The position numbers and the translations under genes were made by a program. A DNA stretch of 64,000 nucleotides from Mansonella perstans. Taxonomy: Eukaryota; Nematoda; Chromadorea; Rhabditida; Onchocercidae. Below are positions 47,366 through 59,367 of this stretch, piece after piece. Below the pieces are notes generated by a model that did not search any database, had not been told where the DNA came from, and saw nothing but the letters and a program-made list of their open reading frames with translations. The stretch is from contig JBAMDO010000001.1 in assembly GCA_037074765.1 (NCBI GenBank), forward strand, positions 186,001-250,000, written 5' to 3'. The first letter of the stretch is position 1; each line of letters opens with the position of its first letter.

Positions 47366-48217
47366 GGCGAACACAATATGTATTGAACAATCTATTGGAA
47401 TCAGTCCATAAATCAGATATTTCCGCTAATTACTCAAGCAGTTGTTGAATTAACAGATTACAATCTTCTTGTAACTAACATTCTTTTAAAAAATATTTTA
47501 TCATGAACCAATCACTGAACTACATATAGTCTTATATATTTCTAGTACAGAATCGATTACACTAGAAATTAGAGCTTTGAAATCCACTCTGACTTCATTC
47601 ATTTAACAGTGGGAGTTAATAAGTCACTTGCATTCGAGTAAGAAAATAAGTGGGAACGTTTATATTCCAGTAGAACAGCTCAATAACTTAACAAATAATT
47701 CATTGCTATTCATGTAAATAATTAGAAACTTATTTTTGATGCAAATCTAAATAACACACAATAAAAAACATCACTTAATCTTGATTAATGTTAAATAGTG
47801 TTTGCAAGCTTTATAAGTCAATGATACTCCGACCAACGTATCTAATAGTTTTAGAATAATATAAACTTTGATGACCGACAAAAAACAAAAGTTAGGAAGA
47901 AATATAAAAGTAAGGGATAACTTCTGCTGAAAACGAAGTGTGAAATATTGTATGCAAGAAAATAAGTAAAACAAACAATAAGAAATGTTCACAAATAATA
48001 GAAACGCCTGACAAGACGTCGCATTTTCACAACACTTTATGAAGTAGTTTGCTTAGCTTCTGATTTTACACTATTAATATCCTTCACAGCTGCACTATTA
48101 CCATCGGTCGCGTGCTTCGGGTCAACGATCTTGAAAAGTCCACCAGCCTGAACTCGTACATCCTGGAATGATCGTCCATCTTCATCCGTTCGTAGCCTAC
48201 TCCGAAGCTGACCGCTC
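47366..48217 (-). repeat. Source region of the duplication (copy B)
   Basis: This matches 40344-41199. It carries the last exon of the otherwise complete SSB-like gene and about 670 bp of its 3' flank. Since the whole gene continues only here, this is taken as the original. Confidence 0.92.
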
Positions 48218-49318
48218 ACGTATACTTGTATTCCTGAAACAAATTCTGTACTTTGATCGAAATTACACTCATGAATGATCTAATACATTAAAGATAATTA
48301 CCTTGAACAAAAAAGAAGGTGAACAAGAAATGACCGGAAAGTATACCTTCACGCACGTGATCCTTGATATAATCGACTATATTATTAGGCGCAAAAACAT
48401 CGATAAAGGAGACAAAACGTCCAGAACCTCGACGATCAACTTCAATAAATTCCAATAAAATTCTATACACATTTGAGCAATCACATCCATAAATTCAAAG
48501 TAAGGAATTCTTCATGCCCTAATGTTTTTTTCATCGATTTTTAATTTCTCAAGAGAAATCAAAATCATACCACTAGTTGTTGACAACTTTATAATTGCAT
48601 ACTGTCGACCCGTTGGCATCGTATATACTCTCGGCGGTCCTCGAACGATACCAGTCACTTCGATGTGATTCTCACTATAAGAATATTTAGTGTTAAGTAA
48701 CGAAGAAAAAACGAAAAGTGTAGTGCCAAACTTTGAAACAGTAGGAAAGATAGAAATTGTTGATCCCTTATTTTTTAGCTTTCTCACTTCTTTATTCACA
48801 ATAGTATTTCCGGATATCCCCAAAAGAAGGGAAAAAAAAACAGCCAAATATCCCACTCAAAATTATAACGTGTTCTTGAGTCTACATCAGCTTCTGATCC
48901 GACAAAATCTTCAGCGTCAGCAGGGAAATTAGCATCACTGATTTCTTCAACGATCTTCTGGTCCTGCGTAGCCAAATTTCTTCCAGCATGCTAAAAAAAT
49001 ATAATAGTTAAATCATTCACTCTATCAGTAAATAAGATCAGATACATGGAATTTTACAAAAATCATTTAATCTATGAAATAATTATAAAAAACAACGATA
49101 ACAAAGTAATTAAGTTTACTACTGTATCATAGTATTTAACTCACCAAGTTGACAATATAATAACTTATTGTACAAAGGCTACCAAATGCATCAAAATTGC
49201 TTATCAATTAGGATCACCCATTAAAATATCTTAGTAAGTAAAAAAAGCAAACCTGTAGCAGCTGTGCTCGCTGTACAACAGGCCATCGTATCAATGCTCG
49301 ACCTAATAATTGGAGCAT
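48037..49318 (-). CDS. Mitochondrial single-stranded-DNA-binding-like OB-fold protein
   Basis: Exon 1 (49318-49253) encodes MLQLLGRALIRWPVVQRAQL, basic and without acids, a typical mitochondrial presequence. An acidic exon (from about 48990) follows. Next come OB-fold-like strands: NHIEVTGIVRGPPRVYTMPT (from 48686, probably ending at 48588), FVSFIDVFAPNNIVDYIKDH (48462-48347), and the last exon (48233-48037) with IQVYVSGQLRSRL and DGRSFQDVRVQAGGLF. The layout matches bacterial-type SSB, including the RVYVEGxL-like strand. Such proteins coat ssDNA during mitochondrial DNA replication. The exon 2-3 junction could not be phased, so the donor there is unresolved. The gene is head-to-head with another OB-like gene at 50356. 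Its last exon and 3' flank are copied at 40.3-41.2 kb. Confidence 0.65.
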
Positions 49319-49326
49319 CTTTCTGC
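49319..49326 (-). promoter_or_regulatory. Possible spliced-leader acceptor of the SSB-like gene
   Basis: On the minus strand CATTGCAG ends at 49323, four bases before the ATG, with no preceding coding exon. This is the spacing expected of a trans-splice site. Confidence 0.5.
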
Positions 49327-50330
49327 AATGTTTGTTAGTTATTAGTGGAATGGGAATTCAATCTTAACAAATATCACTATTCACTAACATTTCCAACTAT
49401 AATTCCCTGAAAATCATATTATCTTACATTCCTAAATATAACTTTCTTGGAAACCATTTGCATAGTTCAAAACAATATTGTTGATAGCAAAGGAATAAAA
49501 ATAATACAATTCTAGTACATCATATATTTCAATATGATACTTTACAGTATATATATCTATCTATCTATACAATATCTTTACAATGTCTACCAAAAGATGA
49601 AAGGTTGTAGAGATTTGTCAGTTATATTTACATGATATGCCAAAGATATTAAGATAATACAGTATCGTATAAATGAGCCAGCCTGACTAGGAACAATGTA
49701 AATCTCTTCGGGTATGACACAGACAATAATCGATGCTATTGCATTCGGCATAGTATATGTTAAGTAAATCAAACTAAAAAAGCAATGCAAGTAATTTCAA
49801 TGCAAAAATAGTGAAAAAAAGCATTAATTTTTGATGAGAGAATACAGAATGAGAAATTAAGAGAAATAAGAAAGATGAATTATTACATAAGTTGGGGGAA
49901 GAATCCCTAAAACGTTGATTTTCATTTTGTCAAGTATATTGACAGTGATACAATGAGACAAGTTTCTCTCACATTGATGATACAGACCGAACCAATAACC
50001 TTTAGAAGTCGCCTAAAATGATTCTGGATTGGTATAAAGTCTCTATATGTTGTATGGTTTTGAGGGGTAGTAGGAAATCTTTTAGGCTCTTTAAACTACT
50101 TGGAAATAGTAGACAGTTGGCGTAAATATTACCATGTCAGGTTTAAAAAATTTTTAAAATTATGATCTGTGAGTGGAATGGATGAATTTCGGTTTAAAAT
50201 TACAATAATTCCACATATTTCACTATGAACTGATAACTTACACTTACTAGGGATTTCTTCTTTAAGAAAAATAATTGCAATTTCGATCTCAATCTCTGTA
50301 GATTTTCACTATTTTCATATATAATCTTGA

Positions 50331-50338
50331 AATTCTAG
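50331..50338 (+). promoter_or_regulatory. Possible spliced-leader acceptor of the second OB-fold gene
   Basis: AATTCTAG ends at 50338, 17 bases before the chosen ATG. No upstream coding exon is visible. Confidence 0.4.
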
Positions 50339-50355
50339 GAAGAATTTTGGAAGAA

Positions 50356-51911
50356 ATGTTCCGTGAAGTATTGTCAAAATATTCTCAAGGCGTACCCATA
50401 ATTCAGCAGGTTTTGTGTTTCCTGATTTCATAGAACTTAGTCTTTGGTTTTGTTAAAAACCCATTCTTTGAATACTGTCAGAATAACTAACTGAATCAGT
50501 TAAACGATACCCATGTTTTTGTATGGTGAACTCGTTCCAGGTATCTTCTAGTGATCTAAGAGTTGAACTGTGCATAATTTGTCTCCTAGAAAACAACCAC
50601 AATTACTTTTTCAGGTTTCTAGACGGTTGTTTGCTGCAGAAGCCAATTTACAGCATCCCACAGATACGAGTACTCATCTATCATCAGATGGACCTAATGA
50701 ACATACAATTCCGACAGTCAGCCGTAGGAAGTAAGGTATTCTGTATAGTCCAAATGTTGCTGTTGTTCTTCAACTTTGCAAATATCACCCTTAATTAAGT
50801 TTATTACACCAACTAATGATTTTGTGTTGGAATTTGGAGGTATTTTCTATTTCAGTCATAATAAAGACATTATGGTTATTCACTTATTTAGGTAAATAGT
50901 TATTTGTTTGGGTAATACATTTAATCATTTGCTTCTATGGCGGCTCCATTTTACTGATCAGTTTAGTTACTTTATCAGAGAAACTAGTCCAGTAATTATG
51001 TTGGTTAACTGCATATTTACTGATTTAACAGGTTAGTTTTTTTAATTGGTTGTTTAGTTGTTTTCTCATTCATTTCTACCGCTCGTTCATTTTTTGTTTA
51101 CAAAAATGCAAATTATATTGTTTTGAAGCATCAATCGAGTTTGCCTTAGTGGAACAGTAACGGAAAAACCATTCTATGGAACAACTAGAAATGGCGGTAA
51201 ATTTGGAATTGTTCGAATTACCTCAAATTCATTTGGAGGTATCATTTATTATAAATGCTTCATCGGTTTTATATCACGAAATAATCTTCGTAAATCTTAT
51301 AAATAGATTTTTTTTCCGGGATGATTAATTTATTGTTAAGAATTTGTTATTGCTGGTTATTTTCGCAAGTTTATAGCAATATAACGTAGATATAATTGAT
51401 TTACACTTTTAAATCATTATGATATTGACTGGTGGTACAGTTGCTTGAAGCATTTGTCCGTTGAAGTCAGGGAAAATGAGTTATTTAAAAAGTATGTTTT
51501 ACATCGTCAAAGTTTGTTGAGAAGCATTCAGTACATTTAAAGTTTTACAGGCCAGTATGATTTCCGCGTGCGTTTAGGAACACGAACTTCACTTGCATAT
51601 TGCAAAGAAAATGTCAATGAAGGTAAGCTTTGGTAATGAAATCAAAATCATCGTTCACATTATTCCTCAGAAATGTGAGAATTTTTAATGCTTTGCGTAC
51701 TTTAGGCTCGCATTTGTTCGTTTTCGGTCGTTTAGCAACTTTTCCGAGAGCTGCAGCGGATGGAACGCAGGGTTCAAGTGGAACTGTAATGGCATCTCGC
51801 ATATCAGTAGAAAGCAGTTCCGTTTCTCCTACTATTAATGAAAACGAACAGTTTGAAGACGTCGACTTATCAGCCGAAGAGGATTTAGAGCAGAGGGAGA
51901 CAAACAAATGA
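50356..51911 (+). CDS. Second OB-fold, SSB-like protein with mitochondrial-type N-terminus
   Basis: Five exons (50356-50409, 50615-50730, 51150-51238, 51551-51622, 51706-51911) join in perfect phase to 178 residues. The N-terminus MFREVLSKYSQGVPIIQQVS followed by RRLFAAEA is basic and amphipathic, with an MPP-like cleavage context. The middle (GTVTEKPFYGTTRNGGKFGI, then YDFRVRLGTRTSLAYCKENV, then GSHLFVFGRLATFP) follows the strand order of an SSB OB-fold. A Ser/Thr-rich stretch and an acidic tail (EDVDLSAEEDLEQ) close the protein; acidic C-termini occur in bacterial SSB. A role in mitochondrial ssDNA binding is inference; another OB-fold function is possible. It is transcribed away from the SSB-like gene at 48.0-49.3 kb. 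Confidence 0.6.
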
Positions 51912-52899
51912 GCTGCTTTAATTTTTTAGTATTTGTGATTGTCTGTGTTTTCTGATTGAATTCATGTATCTTTCAATATAAATCTATATATATGTGGGAA
52001 ATATTTTTTTCCAAATAAAATTAGAATGAAGAGTTATCTTGATTGTTAGCAAAAGTTCTGCAAGCTGTATTTAAAGTTTGATCTTCAATCTAAAATCAAG
52101 TTGAATTTTGAGCCAAATGAAAATATGATAAATGGTCAGAGATAATCAATTATTAACTGATGATTAAGACGAATAAATAGATTTATACTGAGCAACACAT
52201 TCATTTTCCGGAATATATAGTATATATTTTGTAAGGGATAATTTGTTTGATAGAAATAATTATTACTTAGTTTTCAAAGTTCTGATTTGCCGACTATTAA
52301 CATTTAAAGACTAAAAGTAGGGATCTGGTCATCAGAATTACACTAATGTTTGCAATGGTTTGCAATAGATCAGTGTTAAAAGAGTTGATGAATCTTTTCA
52401 ATTTCGATTTTTTTAGTGATGGAAAAAGAAACATAGTACTTTGAGAATGAATGGGACAGCTACGATACATGCATTTGTATGTATTTGGAAGTCATCGTGT
52501 AAAACGGGTAATGTAAATAACTAGCAAATTGTTGATACTGCAGTTGGAGCGTAAAAGCTGTTGGGTGTTGTACTGTTTTACATTTGAGTGATCGATGCTG
52601 ACAGATTGTTACTAACGGGATGATTGGGTGCGCGATATCATAAGTAACCATAGATAAATATTTGAATTTGGGTTTGGGCATCATCCAGTATCCAGATTTA
52701 GGCATCATCCAATTCCAGATTTGGGTATCATCCAGTATCATCCAATAGTTTGGTTATAACTGTGTACTTAGATATTTACACATTTTTTAAAATGATAATG
52801 CGAAAATGAAATATCTGTGAAGGGAAGTAATGAAAGTGATGAAAATTAACCTTTCCGGAGTGAATTATTTCGTTGTTTGACAGCAATAATCGCCAAATA
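51912..52899. other. Intergenic with a small imperfect repeat
   Basis: No exon was recognised. Between about 52670 and 52745, short units containing GGCATCATCCA / GGTATCATCCAGTATC recur three to four times. Confidence 0.55.
52876..52883 (+). promoter_or_regulatory. Possible spliced-leader acceptor of SNAP-29
   Basis: GTTTGACAG ends at 52883, 16 bases before the SNAP-29 ATG, with no preceding exon. Confidence 0.45.
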
Positions 52900-54762
52900 A
52901 TGTCATCAAATCCATTTGACAACAATTATGTTGATCCCAGTATTTATAAAGGTAAATACAGAATAATTCCATCACATATTCGTTTTCTTTTTTTTTTTTT
53001 TTTTGTTTCATCTCGATTTGCTTCTCGATCATAATTGACGAGTTCCAATTCTTGATTTTAATCTTTTTGCATTGGCCTTTTATTGGTATACTGAGGCTTC
53101 TGCAAGAGGTTTATCTCTGCAAGAAATGGCATGAATTAATTCAAATATTAGGAGACTTTTTCCGCTCGTCTTTAGTATGGCCTATTTTAACATTACAGTG
53201 TTCCGCAAATCTTGTATACCTTACGTTAGCTTTAGTTGATTTGGCCCAAATATTTAATGGTTACAAGATTAAACTTAAAACCATATTTCTTAGTTTTCAG
53301 TTACTTAAATTAAAATTTATTTGATTACAGGACCGGTAAAAAGCTACACAACGATGAATTCTATCAATAGTGGTGGCAGTATTGAAGATGATGTGAACTT
53401 CTACGAGCAAGAACTAGAACGTTACATGCAAGAATCATTAGACAGCACAGTGCGATCAAAAAAGAATTTGGAACAAAGTGAACAGATTGGTATCGCAACT
53501 GCGCAGGTATTAATTGTCATTTTTGATTTTTAAAAGATGTACCAATGAATGCCTTTCTTAGATTTATGTAAATGATTTTTTAGGATTTACTAACTCAGAG
53601 GGAGAAGCTAGAACATACGGAAAAGAACCTTGATGACATTGAAAAAACAACGAAAATGACTCAGCGTAATCTTAATAGTTTAAAATCCGTATTCGGCGGT
53701 TTCTTCAAAAACAAATTTTCTCGTACACCAAAAGAAGAGTCATCTGTGAGTTTCTAGTTTTTTAACATTTATAATTCGCTAAAAAGATAAACAGTGGCAA
53801 AAAATACTGAAAACACTTTTTTCCCTATTTTTCCTATTTAGTTTTCTGTTGAGTCTACTGAAGTGAGATCCAGTGTTATTTCGTTGTCTCGAGCTGTGAT
53901 AGACACAACTATTAATGAATGACTTCTGCTATTTTAAAATTTTAGTAAAGTTTATATGGATTTGATTTTCATCTTAGTACATACAGTATCGTTTGTATCG
54001 ATTGACTGATGAATTATTGAAATTTGTAATATATACTGACGGCACAAATCACAGATGTTAGAATATATATATGATTGATTGATTGCAGATGGCTCCATCA
54101 AAATCGGATTCAGTTCTTGGAAATACTGTGGATAAATTAAGTACTGCTGGTAAAGGAGGTTCAAGTTACATTGGAGACCTCACACCTACATCCGCTCCAA
54201 CATTGAGCGAGAGTTCAAGAGCTGCAATCAAAGGAACACGCTGGGAAGCTATGGATAATGAAATTGATTCTAACCTTGGTCATAAAAAATTCCTGTATTT
54301 CATTTTGAGAATTCTATATGGTCAGTAATTTTTCAAACAAAAAGAAGGATTTAGATTCAATGAGTTCGCAGCTGGCTCGATTACGTATGCTTGGAAAGGC
54401 TATTGGCGAAGAAGTTGATTCGCAGAACGAAGTGTTAGATCGAATTCAAGTTAAAGCTGAACGCACTAACGCGCGTGTCAAAGATCAAGATAAGCAGGTT
54501 TGCGCTTTGTATGGGAATTTTTTGCATCTTAAGAAAGAATTTTATTTACAGTAAGTTTTTAGTTTTGCCTGAGATAGTTGCAGTAGCAAAGTCGAAATTA
54601 GTTCATTAAAATTAAAATTATCTTTCAGCTGACGTTAATTTATCTTCTTTAAGTTTTTTCAAGATGAAAATTTGCTTTTTCTTTCAGATGAAAAAGTTGC
54701 TTGGTTCAGCAGACAAAGACGAAATGCAGCCTTCGCTACCAACTGTTAGCAAAAAGAGGTGA
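52900..54762 (+). CDS. snap-29: SNAP-29, Qbc-SNARE
   Basis: Six exons (52900-52951, 53331-53506, 53584-53745, 54089-54278, 54355-54497, 54688-54762) join in phase to 265 residues, near human SNAP29 (258). The N-terminus has the NPF motif (MSSNPFDNNY) known to bind EH-domain proteins. The Qb SNARE helix contains IGIATAQDLLTQREKLEHTE, with the zero-layer glutamine in this stretch. A linker without palmitoylation cysteines follows, as expected for SNAP-29 rather than SNAP-25. The Qc helix contains SMSSQLARLRMLGKAIGEEV and DSQNEVLDRIQ. SNAP-29 bridges syntaxin and R-SNARE in endosomal trafficking and autophagosome-lysosome fusion. The acceptor before exon 5 (GGATTTAG) was chosen because it restores the conserved helix. 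Confidence 0.95.
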
Positions 54763-56024
54763 AAGTCTGTTTCAAGTTCTCAAGTCTAAATTGAAGTCAG
54801 GGTTAATGTGGGAACTATTAAACAATAGTTACTTAGTTATAGCATAATTAATAGATGAGATTTTCAGAATTGTGTATAGTGCGGTCAAAAGTGCTTTCTA
54901 ATATTCGAACAACTGCACATAGTCGATGCGATTATCATCTCTTTTCTGCTCATTTCTGTTATCGTTTGCTTTGAAGTCTTTCCTGTATAATCATAAAAAC
55001 AGTACATACTTAAAATATATTTCATTAAAATATGCAGCTGACATTGCTTAGTATATTCTTTCACGATGAAAAAAATTCCATCCCCAGTCATAATTGTAAA
55101 TCACTTCTCAAAATGGCACTTACATTCACATTTCGAAAATGGCTTTAAAACACTCTTTTGTATCGTTTTGTAATTCAGCTATAACATATGTTATGTTTGT
55201 TATTAGCATCTCCCTAATATAAGTCCTTTTGGAAATATGTACTCGAAAAGTTTTCTTTTGCTCTCTCACACCACAGCAATCTTTCTGTTTTTGATTACAT
55301 TTTGTAACAATAGTATTTTTTTTCTTAAAAATATTAACAGAAAGTGGTATTGGCATGACAACGAGCTTATCGGTTTGCTACATATCTACTTTATCCTCAA
55401 ATTTTCATTGCCACATATTCGGGATTATTTTAAAAATTCTTAATGGCAAATTTTTTTCTATTATTATTTCCTAATTGATGGTCTATGGAGTTTCCTTTTT
55501 CAGTAATCTATTGCATAAAATCTTTCGGTCGACATTTGATGGAAATTGATTACATTTCAGGATACGAGTACTATTATTTATTACCTGTTAGAGTGGTGCA
55601 AATAGAACTAACCACCTTTAGCTTCATAATATACTTCTATTCTAATACAATGAATGGAGCAAATTTGAAAAAGGAATAATTTTAGCTGTTACAAAGATAT
55701 TAAAAGTATACATAGCAAATGCAAACAATGGATAGCTATGGAAATAGTTGTGAAATTTCTCTTTTGATAGGTTATTCGTTATTATTGGAATCTCTATCTC
55801 AGTTTAATCGAAATTTGCTTGAAGTCTGTTAATGGGGGATGAATTTCAAGGAAGATTACCAACAGTATTCAAGCAATAAAATCCTGGTCTTGACCTCTTC
55901 TCTGATAAGTTATTCGCTGTCACACATACATGCAAAGCAGTAGCATCAATTTTTTAAAACGATATTTAGTGACAAGATTTGAAATATTGTTATCTTTTCG
56001 CATTAATTAATTAGTTGTGACTAT
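54763..56024. other. Intergenic, no gene seen
   Basis: This is the shared 3' flank of SNAP-29 (+) and the ground-like gene (-), which are convergent. No exon is supported. Confidence 0.55.
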
Positions 56025-57346
56025 TTACTTCAGTACTGGATGAGTATTTCCTGTAAGAAATGCATAACAATTGATATTACCCGAAGACTGTAAGCAATAA
56101 AGACTAGTTGTTGTAATGTAGGAGAAATCACCAGAAGCGCAAATAACATTGAAGTAACCGCCAAGGTGCGCTTCAGCTGCTCGCATTATTTTTGTTTTTG
56201 CTTCTTTTGCTGTTTGACCAGCCATATTCTGTGAAATTATAGAATTATTAAATTATATCAAATATTTTTTGCTTTCTTACTTTTCTCTTCAGGTTTGGCT
56301 ATTTTATCCTTCATTAATTATTAGCAATTAATATAGCGAAATTTTGATGATATTAGTCAATTCATTTAAAATAGACGTTAGCAGTAGTGATTAATTTGTG
56401 ACTAATTTGTATAGCGAATTATTCTCATGCAATTAAATTTTGTTATACTTATCTTTCAGAACATATATATGCATATATACATGCATTACTTATAACGAAA
56501 TTATTTCAACAATTATTAATTTTCTTTTATTAATTTATTAAGCATTTTTTATAGTCTAATATACCGTTGTAACTACAAATAATTCAATAAATTCTTTTTT
56601 TTATTATTCAAAATTTGATGTAATTTGCTATAGAATTTAAAACTAACAAGCAAATTTGTTTTTGAGAAAAAAGCATTGAATGGTTTAATTAATCAATCTT
56701 AACCAAAGCTATAATGAATAATTGATTAAAATAAATTAATAACTGGTGGAAAAAAATATATTCTCTCACAAATACAAAAAAGTGATATATACAGGTATTA
56801 AAACATTCAAGGTAGTAAAAGTATCTTGTAGTACTATTACAAAGATATCATAGCAATGAGTGTACCCTATAGGGGTTAATTTTTAATTATTAATTGTCAA
56901 TCTTTAACTTTGATCATGCACCGTAGTTTCGGATTTCTTCCTTTCCTTATTTCAAAATATAAATATTAAAGAGACAATAAAATGAGTAATGTTAATTGCC
57001 ATAATAGGGTCAAATCATCACAATTTTTTTCTCTTTTTTTTCTTTCTCTGCATAATGATGTGATAAGAGAAATCATTACCTGCAGCATTATATTTTGCAA
57101 ACGTTTACTGTTACATTTTCTGTCATCAATTATTTCAATTTCTTCATAGTTCACTTCTCGTCTTTGTATGATGTGTTTCAAATTAAATTTGTTTGTCCCA
57201 TTTGCACATTTCAGTTTACATTTTAATTTTGATTGACATTTGCATGGCGTGGTATCGTTTCTTGTTGTATTATAGGATGATACAGCAACTGAGAATATGA
57301 ATAAAATGAATAGCATCTTGAAATTATATGCATCGTTATATTTCAT
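56025..57346 (-). CDS. Secreted ground-like domain protein
   Basis: Two exons (57346-57080 and 56228-56025) join in phase to 156 residues. A signal peptide (MLFILFIFSVAVSS) is preceded by ten residues, so the second Met is an alternative start. A cysteine-rich basic stretch (CKCQSKLKCKLKC) follows. The C-terminal ground-like domain has CNSKRLQNIM, then EAHLGGYFNVICASGDFSYI, LYC and NCYAF, giving the four conserved cysteines. Ground-like proteins are nematode-specific, Hedgehog-related secreted proteins linked to cuticle and epidermis. The domain is split by an 851-base intron. A TTTCAG acceptor directly precedes the first ATG. Confidence 0.9.
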
Positions 57347-57355
57347 CCTGAAATT
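57347..57355 (-). promoter_or_regulatory. Probable spliced-leader acceptor of the ground-like gene
   Basis: On the minus strand AAATTTCAG ends at 57348, one base before the ATG. This is a near-consensus nematode acceptor with no room for a coding exon before it. Confidence 0.6.
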
Positions 57356-59367
57356 TCTTTCATGTTTAATTAAAATTATGGATTTTCAAGCTTACTTAGC
57401 ATACGAAGAAAAGAAGCATTTGTTGTTTTCCTTCATTTTCTTTGTTGAATATTTACAACAATTTAAGTGAATAAGATTTAGACATAATTATCAGTGAACA
57501 TATTTTTTAGGTCTTTTCAAGAACTAGGAAATGGTTTTTAAGACTTCTGAAGAACACTCTTCTAAGTGGTTTCTAAGCCTCTAGAAGAAGACTCTTCTAA
57601 GCTTGTCGAAAAGGCGAACGCGTCACTTACGATCCGTCTATTTCTATTCAAATGTTACGAAGTAAACATTAAATATACTTTTTTCCATCTTTTAAAAAAT
57701 ATTTATGCAAAAAAACAACAACACAAAAAAAACAAAATGATCACTAGACGATAGATTTATATCAGCTGAATGAAACCAAATTTCAGCTTTGTGTTCAGTA
57801 AAATTGTATGAGTAATGCTCTAAGTTGAATAATTCTGAGTTCAAAAAGTATTCCAGCTTTAGCAAAAAGTAAACAAATTATATTCGTTGTATTCGATGTA
57901 GAAATATTGTACACTTACTTCTTCTAATCAGTTTTGAGCTTATTCTTGCTAAATTGTTATGAAATCGTAAAAGTTTTTAATCAATTTGGAATGGATACTA
58001 ATGAAGCAAATATCAAGGCTATAATAGTCACACAAATATTTGAAAAAAAAAACAGCAATGAATTCGCTCATTTAATATTAAAATTAATTTAAAGCAACAT
58101 GCATCAATCAGTATTAAAATCCCATAAATTTATTTCATTAGTATTCATTTCAAATTTGATTTAAAAATTTTACAAGCAAGTAGCAATCTAACAAGGTGCA
58201 AAATGTTGAAAACTATTCACTGTAAAAGAGAGGCAATATTTTCCTTTTTCATGGACAATATTTTGTCATGGACAAAATAAAATTGACGGATAGGAGATGT
58301 GAGCGAAGAAATTTGTAGGAACTGAAGACTGTTATTTCTTGGATTGTAGCACATATTTTTATAGGTCATAAATGGCATCCTGTCATATATTTGTCTTTTA
58401 ATAATATGCAAAAAAAAAGGAAAAAATAGAAATGAAAATAATTGTCATCGCAAAACTGTCACCACAATAATTATAACATTTTTCGGGAAAACTTCATCCA
58501 CAATATCTCATTCTCCTAATTACTGCTATTGAATATTCTGTTCTTTTCTGCTTTTTTTTTTTGGAATTCGTAGAGTGACCTTCTTTATCCATCACAGTGT
58601 AAAAAACAATACTTTCGTAATTATTTCACTTTAGTAAAAGTTCATTTAGCAAGTTTTTTTTACAATAAGAATATTATTTTTTGAATTTGTTGAAATGAAT
58701 AGAGAAATAAAGCAAGTTAATTTCTCACTAATTTTGAAATGTAAAGCTTTTTTGATGAATTTTAATCGTGAATGCTGCTTTGGAATATTTTAGCTTTCAA
58801 GGCTTTTCATTAAAATCTTTTATTGAAAGTCTGATGTGGCAAAAATTTTTTATTTGAAAAATTTTTATTCATACTGCAATATTTAACAGGTTCAATAATT
58901 CTTAAAAACTTTGAAATTTAATCTGTCTTTATCAAATTTAATATTATAATGAATGAACGACAATGCTGAAGTGCGAATAGTAATTGATAAGAGGATTTAT
59001 TTGTCACGAATCGATCGAAAATAGATATTATCAATAATTCGGGAATTATACTTGCGTAGCTGTAAAAATTATATCACTGTCACTAATTATGTACATTTAA
59101 TTATTATCTTCAAAGTGCTATATAAACTGCCGCATTTATTGTTATCATGGTAATGGAGACATGATAAGGTTGAATTTCAAGGTGAATTTTTTTTTCCATC
59201 TGTTTTTAACTACTACTTATACCCTATCAACATGGCATTCATACTTTTGTCGGTTTTTCTTTGATAATTTTAATAAATTGCTACAAACTATCGTTTCTTC
59301 TTTCCTTTTTAATTTTAAATAACATAAGATATTTTTCTTATGCATTACGATAAAAAATTTTTTGAAA
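57347..59367. other. Intergenic, no gene seen
   Basis: No coding exon is supported. Near 57500-57600 two similar stretches (ACTCTTCTAAG with CTTCTGAAGA / CTCTAGAAGA) form a short imperfect tandem repeat. Confidence 0.55.

Larger units (their letters stand above)
49319..50355. other. Divergent intergenic region between the two OB-fold genes
   Basis: About 1 kb without a supported exon. It must contain both promoters. A short TATC repeat lies near 49548-49566. Confidence 0.5.

Noticed and set aside
48512..48856. 114-codon minus-strand frame with a hydrophobic start
   Set aside because: It is an intron of the SSB-like gene read through into the next exon (the part from SENHIEVTG on is real); its upstream part is AT-rich and lacks an initiation context.
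51614..51907. 97-codon minus-strand frame
   Set aside because: It overlaps exons 4-5 of the plus-strand OB-fold gene, whose five exons join in phase; this is the antisense shadow.
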